From Bog-473 sp963783965 (GTDB lineage Bacteria; Actinomycetota; Acidimicrobiia; Acidimicrobiales; RAAP-2), in contig CAWAPQ010000007.1 of the NCBI GenBank assembly GCA_963783965.1, positions 82,594 to 146,593 on the forward strand: DNA of 64,000 nucleotides, given 5' to 3'. The notes under the pieces are model-generated. The model did not search any database and was not told where the DNA came from. It saw only the letters and a program-made list of their open reading frames with translations. Position 1 is the stretch's first letter. Every line of letters begins with the position of its first letter. A program made the translations under genes and the position numbers. Positions 48,379 through 56,969 of the stretch are shown in pieces.

Positions 48379-49542
48379 TCAGTGCGCGTGCGGCATGCAG
48401 AGATCGTCGTACTCGGCGATGACGATCTCACCGGCGTCGGGCCCACAGGCCGGGCAGGCCGGGTCGCGGCGCACCTTGAAGTTGCGGAACGACTCCTCGA
48501 GTGCGTCGTAGGCCAGCAGGCGCCCGATGAGGGGATCCCCGAGCCCGAGGAGGACCTTGATCGTCTCCACGGCCTGAATGGACCCGATGATGCCGGGCAA
48601 CACGCCCAGCACGCCCGCCTCCGAGCACGACGGGGCCAGCTCGGCCGGCGGTGGCTCGGGTATGAGGCAGCGGTAGCAGGGGCCGTTGTAGGGGTCGAAG
48701 ACCGTGACCTGCCCCTCGAAGCGGAAGATGGAGCCGTGAATCACGGGGATCCGCTTGAGCAAGGAGGCGTCGTTGACGAGGTAGCGGGTCGGGAAGTTGT
48801 CGGTCCCGTCCACAATGGCGTCGTACCCGTCAATGATGTCGAGGATGTTGTCCGCGCCCAGGCGCACGTCGTAGGTGACGACGTTCACGTCGGGGTTCAG
48901 CGCCGTCAACGTCTTCTTGGCCGAGTCGACCTTGCGATCGCCGATCCGGTCCATGTTGTGGAGGATCTGGCGCTGCAGGTTGGACTCGTCCACGACGTCC
49001 ATGTCGATGATGCCGATCGTCCCGACGCCGGCCGCGGCCAGGTAGAGGGCCGCCGGTGATCCCAGGCCGCCCGCGCCGAGCAGGAGCACCTTCGATCCGA
49101 GCAGCTTCAACTGGCCGACTTCGCCCACCTCGGGCAGGAGGAGGTGCCGCTGGTAGCGGTTGCGCTGCGGCGGGGTGAGCGTCTGCGGCGCCGCCCAGGG
49201 CCGGTCGTCGTCCTTCCACTTGTTGAACCCACCGATCATGGACTGCACGTCGGTGTAGCCCAGGTCACCCATGGTCTTGGCAGCGAAGGCCGAGCGGACT
49301 CCGCCGGCGCAGTAGACGACGATCGGTGCCTCCTTGTCGGGGAGCTTGCCCTCCACCTGGAACTCCAGGTGGCCGCGGGGCAGGTGGACGGCATTGGGGA
49401 GGGCGCCCTGCTCGTACTCGTCGGGCTCACGCACGTCGAGGAAGGTCACGCCGCCACCCTCCAAGAGGGCTTGCGCGGCGGCCTGGTCCACCTCGCGGAT
49501 GGACGCCTTGGCCTCGTTCAGCAGGTCTCTTGGAGTGGGCAC
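48379..49542 (-). CDS. moeB: Rhodanese-ThiF/MoeB E1-like adenylyltransferase fusion
   Basis: A 387-residue protein. An N-terminal rhodanese domain (about 15-118) contains FLDVREPDEYEQGALPNAVHL and the sulfur-carrying Cys loop VVYCAGGVRSA. The E1-like domain (about 125-387) begins NRYQRHLLLPEVGEVGQLKLLGSKVLLLGAGGLGSPAALYLAAAGVG, with the Arg finger in NLQRQILH and zinc ligands CYRC and CPAC. It would adenylate a MoaD/ThiS-like C-terminus and supply sulfur. The domain order is the reverse of mycobacterial MoeZ, which has rhodanese at the C-terminus. The GTG at 49542 has a GGAGG seven bases upstream. Confidence 0.92.
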   Translation of the reverse strand: MPTPRDLLNEAKASIREVDQAAAQALLEGGGVTFLDVREPDEYEQGALPNAVHLPRGHLEFQVEGKLPDKEAPIVVYCAGGVRSAFAAKTMGDLGYTDVQSMIGGFNKWKDDDRPWAAPQTLTPPQRNRYQRHLLLPEVGEVGQLKLLGSKVLLLGAGGLGSPAALYLAAAGVGTIGIIDMDVVDESNLQRQILHNMDRIGDRKVDSAKKTLTALNPDVNVVTYDVRLGADNILDIIDGYDAIVDGTDNFPTRYLVNDASLLKRIPVIHGSIFRFEGQVTVFDPYNGPCYRCLIPEPPPAELAPSCSEAGVLGVLPGIIGSIQAVETIKVLLGLGDPLIGRLLAYDALEESFRNFKVRRDPACPACGPDAGEIVIAEYDDLCMPHAH

Positions 49543-49589
49543 TTTCGAACCTCCGGGTCATACCTGGCCACTTCTACGGCCGGCATCAC

Positions 49590-49637
49590 AGGGTAAAACA
49601 CTACCAGCGGGGTCAACATTCCCTGAGAGTGCTCAGG
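49590..49637 (-). promoter_or_regulatory. moeB promoter with upstream inverted repeat
   Basis: On the minus strand TTGACC (49611-49616) and TACCCT (49590-49595) are 15 bp apart, giving a leader of about 40 bases with a GGAGG. A perfect inverted repeat, CCTGAG-AGTG-CTCAGG (49622-49637), lies five bases upstream of the -35, between moeB and the divergent nitroreductase, and may be an operator. Confidence 0.4.
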
Positions 49638-49690
49638 CCGGGCCGAACGGGATCAGCCCAGCCCAGCGCCCTGATGGAAGACTCCCGCCC

Positions 49691-50293
49691 GTGGAACTGT
49701 ACGAGACCATTCGTCGCCGCTCCATGGTCCGGAGCTTCTCGAACGAGCCGGTCGCGCCGGGCGTGGTCGACCGCATCCTCGACGCCGCGCTGCGGTCCCC
49801 CACTGCGGGCAACACAGGTGGCACGGCGTGGGTCGTCCTGGAGGGGCCGGAGGAGACAGCCCCCTACTGGGACACCACCACGGACGATACGTGGCGGGTC
49901 CGGAACCCGGGCCGGTTCGAGGGCCTCCGCAGAGCCCCCGTCGTCCTGCTCTCCTATGCGTCTCCCGCCGCCTACGCCGACCGCTACAAGGAGCCCGACA
50001 AGTCAGACCCCGGGCTCGGGGCTGGGGACTGGCCGGTGCCGTACTGGTACGGCGACGCCGCCTTTGGTGTGATGACCGTGCTGCTGGGCGCAGTCGACGC
50101 GGGGCTCGGCGCCTGCGTCCTGGGAAGCTTTCGGGGCGAAGAGGCACTCGGTGCGCGGTTGGACGTGCCCGAAGGCTGGCGGCTCTTTGCTGCCGTGGTC
50201 CTCGGGCAGCCCGACGGCCACGACCATCGCTCGCGCTCATTGGATCGGGTCGCGCCGCCGCAATGCGAGCGGATCCACCGTGGCAGCTGGTGA
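49691..50293 (+). CDS. Nitroreductase-family flavoprotein
   Basis: A 200-residue FMN-dependent nitroreductase-fold protein. YETIRRRSMVRSFSNEPVAPGVVDRILDAALRSPTAGNTGG binds FMN phosphate and ring, AAFGVMTVLLGAVDAGLGACVLGSF is the second half of the dimer interface, and AAVVLGQPDGHDHRSRSLDR closes the fold. Its reaction is not predictable. The GTG at 49691 follows an AAGACT hexamer by seven bases and starts directly at the conserved VELYETIRRR. Confidence 0.9.
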   Translation: MELYETIRRRSMVRSFSNEPVAPGVVDRILDAALRSPTAGNTGGTAWVVLEGPEETAPYWDTTTDDTWRVRNPGRFEGLRRAPVVLLSYASPAAYADRYKEPDKSDPGLGAGDWPVPYWYGDAAFGVMTVLLGAVDAGLGACVLGSFRGEEALGARLDVPEGWRLFAAVVLGQPDGHDHRSRSLDRVAPPQCERIHRGSW

Positions 50294-50329
50294 GGCGAAG
50301 GGGTGCCCGACGCCTGGACCCCAACGGCC

Positions 50330-50875
50330 TCAGCTCTTTGCGAGTACGTGCTCCGGGCCCTCCTGCCAACGCGCCATGGCCCACAACAGGTCGGACAGGC
50401 GATTGAGGTAGGCCACCACCAGTGAGCCGTCTCCGACGGGCTCGACCACCGCCAAGCGCTCGGCGCGGCGGACGACGGTGCGGGCCAGATCGAGGGCGGC
50501 GGCGACGCGGTTCTCCCCCGGGACGGTGAAGTCACTCGGCATGTCGAAGCGGGCGAGGAGGTCGTCGATACCGACCTCCAGCGCGGTCACCATGTCCGGC
50601 GTCACCAGGCTCGAGCCCGCCTGGAGCTTCGTGCGGTTCTCCGGGGCGGTGGCCACCTCCGCCATCAAGACGTAGAGCTCGCGGGCCACCGTGACGAGTC
50701 GGTCGTTGACCTCCGTGCCCACGGGGGTCTCGGCCCGGGCCACGCCGATGGCAGCCTGGGCCTCGTCGACCACGCCGTTCAGCTCAATCCGCCACGAGTC
50801 CTTGCGCACCCGCCCGCCGTAGAGCAGGCCGGTCGTCCCGTCGTCACCCCGCTTCGTGTAGATCCGTGGTGCCAT
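50330..50875 (-). CDS. Cob(I)alamin adenosyltransferase, PduO type
   Basis: A 181-residue ATP:corrinoid adenosyltransferase. IYTKRGDDGTTGLLYGGRVRK is the ATP-binding N-terminus, VDEAQAAIGVARA follows, and FTVPGENRVAAALDLARTVVRRAERLAV carries the Arg/Glu pair of the active site. It makes adenosylcobalamin, the cofactor the mutase at 40.8 kb needs. The ATG at 50875 lies eight bases after TAGCAT (leaderless). It is divergent from metH, which uses methylcobalamin. Confidence 0.94.
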   Translation of the reverse strand: MAPRIYTKRGDDGTTGLLYGGRVRKDSWRIELNGVVDEAQAAIGVARAETPVGTEVNDRLVTVARELYVLMAEVATAPENRTKLQAGSSLVTPDMVTALEVGIDDLLARFDMPSDFTVPGENRVAAALDLARTVVRRAERLAVVEPVGDGSLVVAYLNRLSDLLWAMARWQEGPEHVLAKS

Positions 50876-50883
50876 GGGCCGGG

Positions 50884-50930
50884 ATGCTACCGGGGCCTGT
50901 CGAAGGGGCCTCGGGCTCCACCAGTATCCT
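50884..50930. promoter_or_regulatory. Divergent leaderless promoters, adenosyltransferase / metH
   Basis: TAGCAT on the minus strand (50884-50889) and TATCCT on the plus strand (50925-50930) end eight and six bases before their start codons. The 61-base gap leaves no space for a cobalamin riboswitch on either side. Confidence 0.6.
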
Positions 50931-50936
50931 GTTTGG

Positions 50937-53900
50937 GTGGTACTTCACTCGCCAGAGCTCCTCGGTCGGCTCGACCCGTCCGCCTCTTCCTACCTGCAGG
51001 CGCTGCGCGAGCGCGTCGTCATCTTCGACGGCGCCATGGGGACCAACCTGCAGATGCTCGGTCTGGGTCCGGACGACTTCGGCGGTCCGGAGCTCGAGGG
51101 CTGCAACGAGTGGCTCGTCGAGACCCGCCCCGACGTCGTGGCCCAGGTGCACCGCTCCTTCTACGAGGTCGGCTGCGACGTGGTGGAGACCGACACCTTC
51201 GGCTCGACCTCGGTCGTCCTGGCCGAGTACGGGAAGGCCGACGAGGCACGCGACCTCACTCGCCGGGCCGCTGAGCTGGCCTGCGCGGTCCGTGACGAGT
51301 TCTCGACGCCCGAGCGGCCGCGCTGGGTGGCGGGCTCCATGGGACCGGGCACCAAGTTCCCCACACTCGGTCACATCTCGTACGCCGAGTTCCGTGACGC
51401 CTACGAGGAGCAGGCGCTCGGGCTGCTCGAGGGCGGCGTCGACCTGCTGCTCATCGAGACGCAGTTCGACATGCTCTCCATCAAGGCGGCGGTGAACGGA
51501 GCCCGGCTGGCCATGGTGGCCCTCGACCGCTACGTCCCGCTCCAGACGCAGGTCACCATTGAGCTGACGGGCCGCATGCTGCCCGGCACCGAGATCGGCG
51601 CCGCGCTGACCGTGCTCGATGCCATGCAGGTCGACGTGGTCGGCCTCAACTGCGCCACCGGTCCGGTCGAGATGAGCGAGGCACTGCGCCACCTCTCGGG
51701 GGCCAGCCGCGTCCCCATCGCCTGCGTCCCGAATGCGGGCCTCCCGTCGGTGGTCGACGGCAACATGCACTACGACCTGACGCCCGAGGGCCTGGCCGAG
51801 CACCTGCACCGTTTCGTGACCGAGTTCGGCGTGACCGCCATCGGCGGGTGCTGCGGGACCACGCCCGCCCACCTGGCCGCCGTGGTCGGGCGTTGCGCCG
51901 ACGCCACGCCCGCCGCACGCAACCCGCTGCACGAGCCGTCCGCCGCCTCCATCTACACGTCGGTCCCGTTCGCGCAGGATTCCTCGTACCTGGCCGTTGG
52001 CGAGCGGACCAATGCCAACGGGTCCAAGGCCTTCCGTGAGGCCATGCTCGACGGCGACTGGGACACCTGCGTCGGCATGGCGCGGGATCAGGTCAAGGAG
52101 GGCTCGCATCTCATTGACGTCTGCGTCGATTACACCGGCGCAGACGGGGTCTCGGACATGCACGAGATCGCCAGCCGCTTCTGCACGCAGTCGAGCGTGC
52201 CCCTCATGGTCGACTCCACCGAGGGCCCGGTGGCCCGGGCCGCGCTCGAATGGCTCGGCGGCCGGCCCATACTCAACTCGGTCAACCTGGAGGAGGGGGA
52301 CGAGCCGGGCACGCGCCTCGACACGTTCCTCCGCCTCGCCCGCGAGTTCGGGGCGGCCGTCGTGTGCACGTGCATCGACGAGGAGGGCCAGGCGCGCACC
52401 GCGGAGTGGAAGCTGCGGGCCGCCCGCAACATCCGCGACATCGCCGTCGAGCGCTACGGGCTGGCGCCCGAGGACCTGCTCTTCGACCCGCTGGCGCTGC
52501 CGCTGTCGACGGGCATGGAGGAGAGCCGGGGGGACGGGATAGAGACCATCGAGGGGATCCGCCGGATCAAGGCGGAGCTGCCCGGCGTGTCCACCATCCT
52601 GGGCCTGTCCAACGTGTCCTTCGGGCTCAACCCCGCCGCCCGCCAGGTGCTCAACTCGGTGTTCCTGCACGAGTGCGTCGAGGCCGGCCTCGACTCGGCC
52701 ATCGTCCACGCCTCCAAGATCCTGCCGTTGTCCCGCATCGACGACCGGGCCAAGGAGGTCTGCCTCGACCTGGTCTACAACCGCCGCACCGACGACTACG
52801 ACCCGCTGCAGGAGCTCTTGTCGATGTTCGAGGGGGTCAAGGCCTCCACCGGACCGGCGGAGGACCACAGCGACTGGCCGGTCGACCGCCGCCTGTCCCA
52901 GCGCATCATCGACGGCAACCGCAATGGGCTGGAGGACGACCTGACCGAGGCGCTCGACTCGGGCACGGCGGCGCTCGCCATCGTCAACGACATCCTGCTC
53001 GAGGGCATGAAGGTCGTTGGCGAACGCTTCGCCTCGGGCGAGATGCAGCTGCCCTTCGTGCTCCAGTCGGCCGAGACCATGAAGGCCGCTGTCGCCTTCC
53101 TCGAACCGCACATGGAGAAGTCGGACCAGGGCGGCAAGGGCACCGTGGTGCTGGCCACCGTCAAGGGGGACGTGCACGACATCGGGAAGAACCTGGTCGA
53201 CATCATCCTCACCAACAACGGCTACGAGGTGGTCAACCTCGGCATCAAGATCGGCATCAACGAGATGGTGAGCGCCGTCGAGGAGCACAAGGCCGACGCC
53301 ATCGGCATGAGCGGACTGCTGGTGAAGTCGACGCTCATCATGCGCGAGAACCTGGTCGAGCTCAACGACCGTTCGCTGTCGAACATCCCTGTCTTGCTTG
53401 GTGGGGCAGCGCTGACGCGCACCTACGTGGAACGGGACCTGCGTGAGGTCTACGACGGGCGGCTCTTCTACGGGCGCGACGCCTTCGAGGGGCTGCGCAC
53501 CATGGACCGCCTCGTCGAGTTGAAGAAGAAGGGTGAAGACGACCCCCTGTTCGGGCGCGAGATCTCCGAGAAGAATGTGCCGAAGCGCAGCCGGCTGGAC
53601 GCGCAGGAGACCACCCCGGTGGAGGGCCAGCCCAGCCGGTCCGACGTGGCGTCGGACAACCCGCTGTTCGTCCCGCCCTTCGTCGGTCCCCGAGTCGCCG
53701 TCGGGATCCCGATCGACGAGGTCGCCGAGTACCTCAACCTGACCGCGCTCTTCCGCAACCAGTGGGGCTTCCGGCCCGAGAACGGCGAGAACGACACCGA
53801 GTTCAAGGACCGGGTGAAGGCCACGCTGCGCGAGCAGCTGGGCAAGGCCAAGGAGGCCGACCTGCTGGTGCCGTCCGTGGCGTACGGGCACTTCGCCGCC

Positions 53901-54449
53901 AACGCCGAGGGCAACGACCTCGTGATCTGGAAGGACGAGTCCCGAACCTCGGAGTGGATGCGCTTCACCTTCCCGCGCCAGCGCAAGGAGCCGTGGCTGT
54001 GCATCGCTGACTTCTTCCGCCCCGCCGAGTCGGGAGACGAGGACTTCGCCAGCTTCATGCTGTGCACCATCGGGGCCAGAGCCTCGGAGGAGACGGCACG
54101 GCTGTTCGCCGAGAACCACTACCAGGAGTACCTCTTCCTGCACGGCCTCAGTGTGGAGATGGCCGAGGCGACCGCCGAGTACTGGCACCGCCGGATCCGC
54201 GAGGAGCTCGGCTTCGCCGGCGAGGACGGCCCGAGCCTCACCGGGCTCTTCAAGCAGCAGTACCGAGGCGGGCGGTACTCCTGGGGCTACCCGGCCTGCC
54301 CCGACCTGACCGACAACGCCAAAGTCGTGGAGCTCCTGGGCGGGGACCGCATCGGCGTCACCGTCAGCGAAGGCTTCCAACTCAACCCCGAGCAGACCAC
54401 CGACGCCATCGTCTGCCACCACCCCGAGGCCAAGTACTTCATCGCGTGA
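50937..54449 (+). CDS. metH: Cobalamin-dependent methionine synthase
   Basis: A 1170-residue four-module MetH. The homocysteine domain (about 1-330) has FDGAMGTNLQ, the zinc Cys in VVGLNCATGP (near 238) and the pair in GGCCGTTPAH (near 305). The pterin domain (about 345-620) has AVGERTNANGSKAFRE. The B12 module (about 640-890) has the DxHxxG motif in GDVHDIGKN (His about 747), MSGLLVKST and LLGGAALTR. The C-terminal activation domain (about 910-1170) has RYSWGYPACPD. It methylates homocysteine using methyl-tetrahydrofolate. The GTG at 50937 is set by the TATCCT box. Confidence 0.97.
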   Translation: MVLHSPELLGRLDPSASSYLQALRERVVIFDGAMGTNLQMLGLGPDDFGGPELEGCNEWLVETRPDVVAQVHRSFYEVGCDVVETDTFGSTSVVLAEYGKADEARDLTRRAAELACAVRDEFSTPERPRWVAGSMGPGTKFPTLGHISYAEFRDAYEEQALGLLEGGVDLLLIETQFDMLSIKAAVNGARLAMVALDRYVPLQTQVTIELTGRMLPGTEIGAALTVLDAMQVDVVGLNCATGPVEMSEALRHLSGASRVPIACVPNAGLPSVVDGNMHYDLTPEGLAEHLHRFVTEFGVTAIGGCCGTTPAHLAAVVGRCADATPAARNPLHEPSAASIYTSVPFAQDSSYLAVGERTNANGSKAFREAMLDGDWDTCVGMARDQVKEGSHLIDVCVDYTGADGVSDMHEIASRFCTQSSVPLMVDSTEGPVARAALEWLGGRPILNSVNLEEGDEPGTRLDTFLRLAREFGAAVVCTCIDEEGQARTAEWKLRAARNIRDIAVERYGLAPEDLLFDPLALPLSTGMEESRGDGIETIEGIRRIKAELPGVSTILGLSNVSFGLNPAARQVLNSVFLHECVEAGLDSAIVHASKILPLSRIDDRAKEVCLDLVYNRRTDDYDPLQELLSMFEGVKASTGPAEDHSDWPVDRRLSQRIIDGNRNGLEDDLTEALDSGTAALAIVNDILLEGMKVVGERFASGEMQLPFVLQSAETMKAAVAFLEPHMEKSDQGGKGTVVLATVKGDVHDIGKNLVDIILTNNGYEVVNLGIKIGINEMVSAVEEHKADAIGMSGLLVKSTLIMRENLVELNDRSLSNIPVLLGGAALTRTYVERDLREVYDGRLFYGRDAFEGLRTMDRLVELKKKGEDDPLFGREISEKNVPKRSRLDAQETTPVEGQPSRSDVASDNPLFVPPFVGPRVAVGIPIDEVAEYLNLTALFRNQWGFRPENGENDTEFKDRVKATLREQLGKAKEADLLVPSVAYGHFAANAEGNDLVIWKDESRTSEWMRFTFPRQRKEPWLCIADFFRPAESGDEDFASFMLCTIGARASEETARLFAENHYQEYLFLHGLSVEMAEATAEYWHRRIREELGFAGEDGPSLTGLFKQQYRGGRYSWGYPACPDLTDNAKVVELLGGDRIGVTVSEGFQLNPEQTTDAIVCHHPEAKYFIA

Positions 54450-55297
54450 GGGCGACGCGGGCCCGGAATTGGGCCCGGTCCGGTGGTGCAGCCGCCACCC
54501 TGGCCGTGTGCTGCGCGATCACGGGTGCCGGCGCTCCTGCCGACGCGGCCAGCGGATCGAGGGCTGCACTCGACACGGTGGTCATCGCCGACCTCGGGCC
54601 CGGCTACACGGTGAACTCTCAGGGACCACTCAACGCAGCAGAGTTCGCCTCCAACGCGCCGGACCCGTCGGCCGCGGCGAGCGCCCTGTCCACCCTGGCC
54701 AAGACCATCTCGACCTACGAGCGGGTGTGGCAGGCCGACGGCGGCCTCAACCAGGTGCAGAACCTCCTGGTCCGCTTCCCGGACGGGGCGGGGTCGCAGG
54801 TGTTCCTGCACGCCGCCCAGCACTCCCTCGAGTCGGGCCAGATCGTGAGCTCGGACCCGCTTTCGTCCATCCCGGGTGCCCGGCGCGTCACCTACTTCGC
54901 GGCGACCACCGAGGACGGCGTGGGCGAGGCCATCACCATGAGGTCCGGCGTGTACGTCGACCTGCTGTCCTTCTTTTCGGCGGCGTCGGGCAACCCGGAG
55001 CCCATTTCGCCCGCCAACGCCGAGCGGGTCGCCCGGGCCCAGTACGCCGCCATGGTGCAGGCACCGGGTGGCGCGGACACCACCCCGACCTCGAGGCCGG
55101 TCCACTCCACCAAGAGCGTCTCGACCGGCACCATCCTTCAGGCCGTGCTGGTGGTCGCCGTGCTGGCCCTGGCCGTGGCCACCCCGGCCTTCCTGCGGCG
55201 GCGGCGGATCAGGCGGGACGCCTCGGCCACGACGTTGCCGCCCGGGGATCCCTCAACCGGCGACGCGGTTGACCACCTCAGCGAAGACCGTGGGTGA
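54446..55297 (+). CDS. Exported membrane-anchored hypothetical protein
   Basis: A 283-residue protein with a signal peptide (SGGAAATLAVCCAITGAGAPADAA), a soluble extracytoplasmic domain (about 40-215) rich in beta-like segments (VQNLLVRFPDGAGSQVFLHAAQHSL and RRVTYFAATTEDGVGEAITMRSGVYVDLLSFF), a C-terminal membrane helix (TILQAVLVVAVLALAVATPAFL) and a short cationic tail. I do not recognise a family. The GTG at 54446 overlaps the metH stop, so it is translated with metH, which is an unexpected pairing. Confidence 0.8.
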   Translation: MRATRARNWARSGGAAATLAVCCAITGAGAPADAASGSRAALDTVVIADLGPGYTVNSQGPLNAAEFASNAPDPSAAASALSTLAKTISTYERVWQADGGLNQVQNLLVRFPDGAGSQVFLHAAQHSLESGQIVSSDPLSSIPGARRVTYFAATTEDGVGEAITMRSGVYVDLLSFFSAASGNPEPISPANAERVARAQYAAMVQAPGGADTTPTSRPVHSTKSVSTGTILQAVLVVAVLALAVATPAFLRRRRIRRDASATTLPPGDPSTGDAVDHLSEDRG

Positions 55298-55987
55298 AGT
55301 CACGGGGAGCAGGTGGCCCGAGTCGACCCGGATGACCTCGAGCGGAGGAGGCAGACGCGTGACCATGACCTCTTGCATCTCGGGTCGAATGGGGCGGTCC
55401 CTCTCGTTGATCACGTAGGTGATCGGTATGCCCGCGACCGTGGACCAGTGGACGGGCTGGAAATAGTGGTGCACCGTGTCCTCCACAGAACGCACCGGAT
55501 CGGTGACGAACGCCAGCATGGCGTCATTGAGCGGGTCGCCGCCGTAGGAGCGCCGGAGCGCCTCGGAGTCGGAGGGCGGGGGCAGCGTGATCGACCGCCC
55601 GTCCTTCTCCGCTGCCGCCACGGCCATGCGCAGCCCGTCACGGTGCCGCTCCTGCATGCACTCAATGCCACACTCGCCCTCGGCCGGCACCAGTGCCGCG
55701 TTGAGGACGATCGACCCGACCCGGCCCCCGAGGGCGGCGACAACGCCCGGCACCACCAGCCCGCCCGAGGAATGCGCCACCAGCGTGACCGGGCCGGCAG
55801 GCGCTCCCATCTCGACGTCCGCCGCCACCGACGCGACCTCGCGATCGACGGTCAACGTGGCCAGCTCCGCGGGCCGGGCCCGGCGGCCGGGCAGATCGAC
55901 GACGAGCGGTGCAGCGTTCAGGTACGGGAGCAGGCGATCCCAGAAGGCGCCGGTGGCACCACCACCGTGAATGAGAACGACGGTCAC
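55253..55987 (-). CDS. Alpha/beta-fold hydrolase
   Basis: A 244-residue hydrolase of the MhpC/EstA-like group. VLIHGGGATGAFWDRLLPYL, the nucleophile elbow LVAHSSGGLVVPG, a cap rich in His and Arg, and IRVDSGHLLPVTSP with the catalytic His are present. The substrate is unknown. Its 3' end overlaps the convergent exported protein by 45 bases. Confidence 0.9.
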   Translation of the reverse strand: MTVVLIHGGGATGAFWDRLLPYLNAAPLVVDLPGRRARPAELATLTVDREVASVAADVEMGAPAGPVTLVAHSSGGLVVPGVVAALGGRVGSIVLNAALVPAEGECGIECMQERHRDGLRMAVAAAEKDGRSITLPPPSDSEALRRSYGGDPLNDAMLAFVTDPVRSVEDTVHHYFQPVHWSTVAGIPITYVINERDRPIRPEMQEVMVTRLPPPLEVIRVDSGHLLPVTSPTVFAEVVNRVAG

Positions 55988-56071
55988 GACTGGTCGGTTC
56001 CCTCAGCGGAAAGCATGGCGGCGGAGGCTAGCGCCGGGGCCGTGGGCAGGGCCGCCGGCGGGTCCTGTCGG

Positions 56072-56077
56072 TAGGAT
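56072..56077 (+). promoter_or_regulatory. -10 box TAGGAT for the VOC gene at 56085
   Basis: TAGGAT ends seven bases before the GTG at 56085, supporting that start and a leaderless transcript. Confidence 0.5.
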
Positions 56078-56084
56078 CGGTCGG

Positions 56085-56495
56085 GTGACCTCGGTCAGGG
56101 ACACCGGACAGAGCGCCCCTATCACGGGGCTGTCCCACGTGCAGCTTCTGGTGTCCGATGTGGTCGCCAGTGCGAAGTGGTACAGCGCCGTTCTGGGCCT
56201 GGTTCTGTTCGCGGACGATCCGGACATCGGCTACGTCGCCCTGCAGCACCGCGGCGGGAGGTTCGTCGTGGTCCTGACCAAGGCTCCGACACCGCGCCAG
56301 GCACCGACCGCCCCGGTCTCTGACGGGCTCGACCATCTGGCGCTCGCCGTCCCCGACGGGGCTGCACTCGAAGCCTGGGCCCTGCACCTGACCGAGGTCG
56401 GCATCGACCACGACGGCGTGGTGCTCGAAGGCGGACATCCCTCGCTGCAGCTCCGCGACCCCGACGGCATCGCGATTGAGCTGGTAGCGCCTTGA
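56085..56495 (+). CDS. VOC-family (glyoxalase/dioxygenase-like) protein
   Basis: A 136-residue protein. LSHVQLLVSDVVASAKWYSAVLGL starts module 1 and DHLALAVPDGAALEAWALHLTEVG starts module 2, ending LQLRDPDGIAIELVAP. The two His and the C-terminal Glu are in metal-ligand positions. The function (isomerase, resistance or dioxygenase) is unknown. Confidence 0.85.
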   Translation: MTSVRDTGQSAPITGLSHVQLLVSDVVASAKWYSAVLGLVLFADDPDIGYVALQHRGGRFVVVLTKAPTPRQAPTAPVSDGLDHLALAVPDGAALEAWALHLTEVGIDHDGVVLEGGHPSLQLRDPDGIAIELVAP

Positions 56496-56510
56496 GGCGA
56501 GGTCGACTCG

Positions 56511-56828
56511 TCAGCTCCAGTCGGTGATTCTGCGGAACCGCGACTTCCGCGTCCCGCGTTGCACCGGCTCCTGGACCGCTTCCGCCCGATTGGTCCGCAG
56601 CCACGCCATGAGCCCGTCCCCGTCGTCGAAGACGATCTCCTGGTCGGTGTCCATCACGTAGAGGCGGACCGACTCGGAGTCGGCCGTGACCGAGAATTCG
56701 ATCTTGCCGTTGACGACAAAGCACCACAGTGGCGTCGTGCCCGGCGTCGACCTCGGTTCCAACCGCCATCCGGGGCGGCCTCCGAGGAGATCGAGGATGT
56801 CGTTCGTCGATGGTCCGCCGGGGGTCAT
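56511..56828 (-). CDS. Hypothetical protein
   Basis: A 105-residue soluble protein with alternating strand-like stretches (LWCFVVNGKIEFSVTADSESVRLYVMDTDQEIVF) and a C-terminal amphipathic helix (GDGLMAWLRTNRAEAVQ), possibly a small alpha/beta domain. I do not recognise a family. The ATG at 56828 has a GGAG at a good distance. A GTG at 56840 is an alternative. It is convergent with the VOC gene. Confidence 0.65.
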   Translation of the reverse strand: MTPGGPSTNDILDLLGGRPGWRLEPRSTPGTTPLWCFVVNGKIEFSVTADSESVRLYVMDTDQEIVFDDGDGLMAWLRTNRAEAVQEPVQRGTRKSRFRRITDWS

Positions 56829-56969
56829 GTGCAGCTCCACATTTTCGGGCTCCGGTCGGTCGGGCAGGGGCCTACGGGATCAGCGGCGTGGACAGCGCGG
56901 ACCCCGTCCCCGTTCGCTGGTGACGGTGTCGGCTTGACGGTTGCATGGCCGAGGCTAGCGCCGGGTCCA

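Noticed and set aside
50876..50936. Cobalamin riboswitch controlling metH or the adenosyltransferase
   Set aside because: The gap is 61 bases and both genes have -10 boxes directly at their start codons, so no aptamer can be transcribed.
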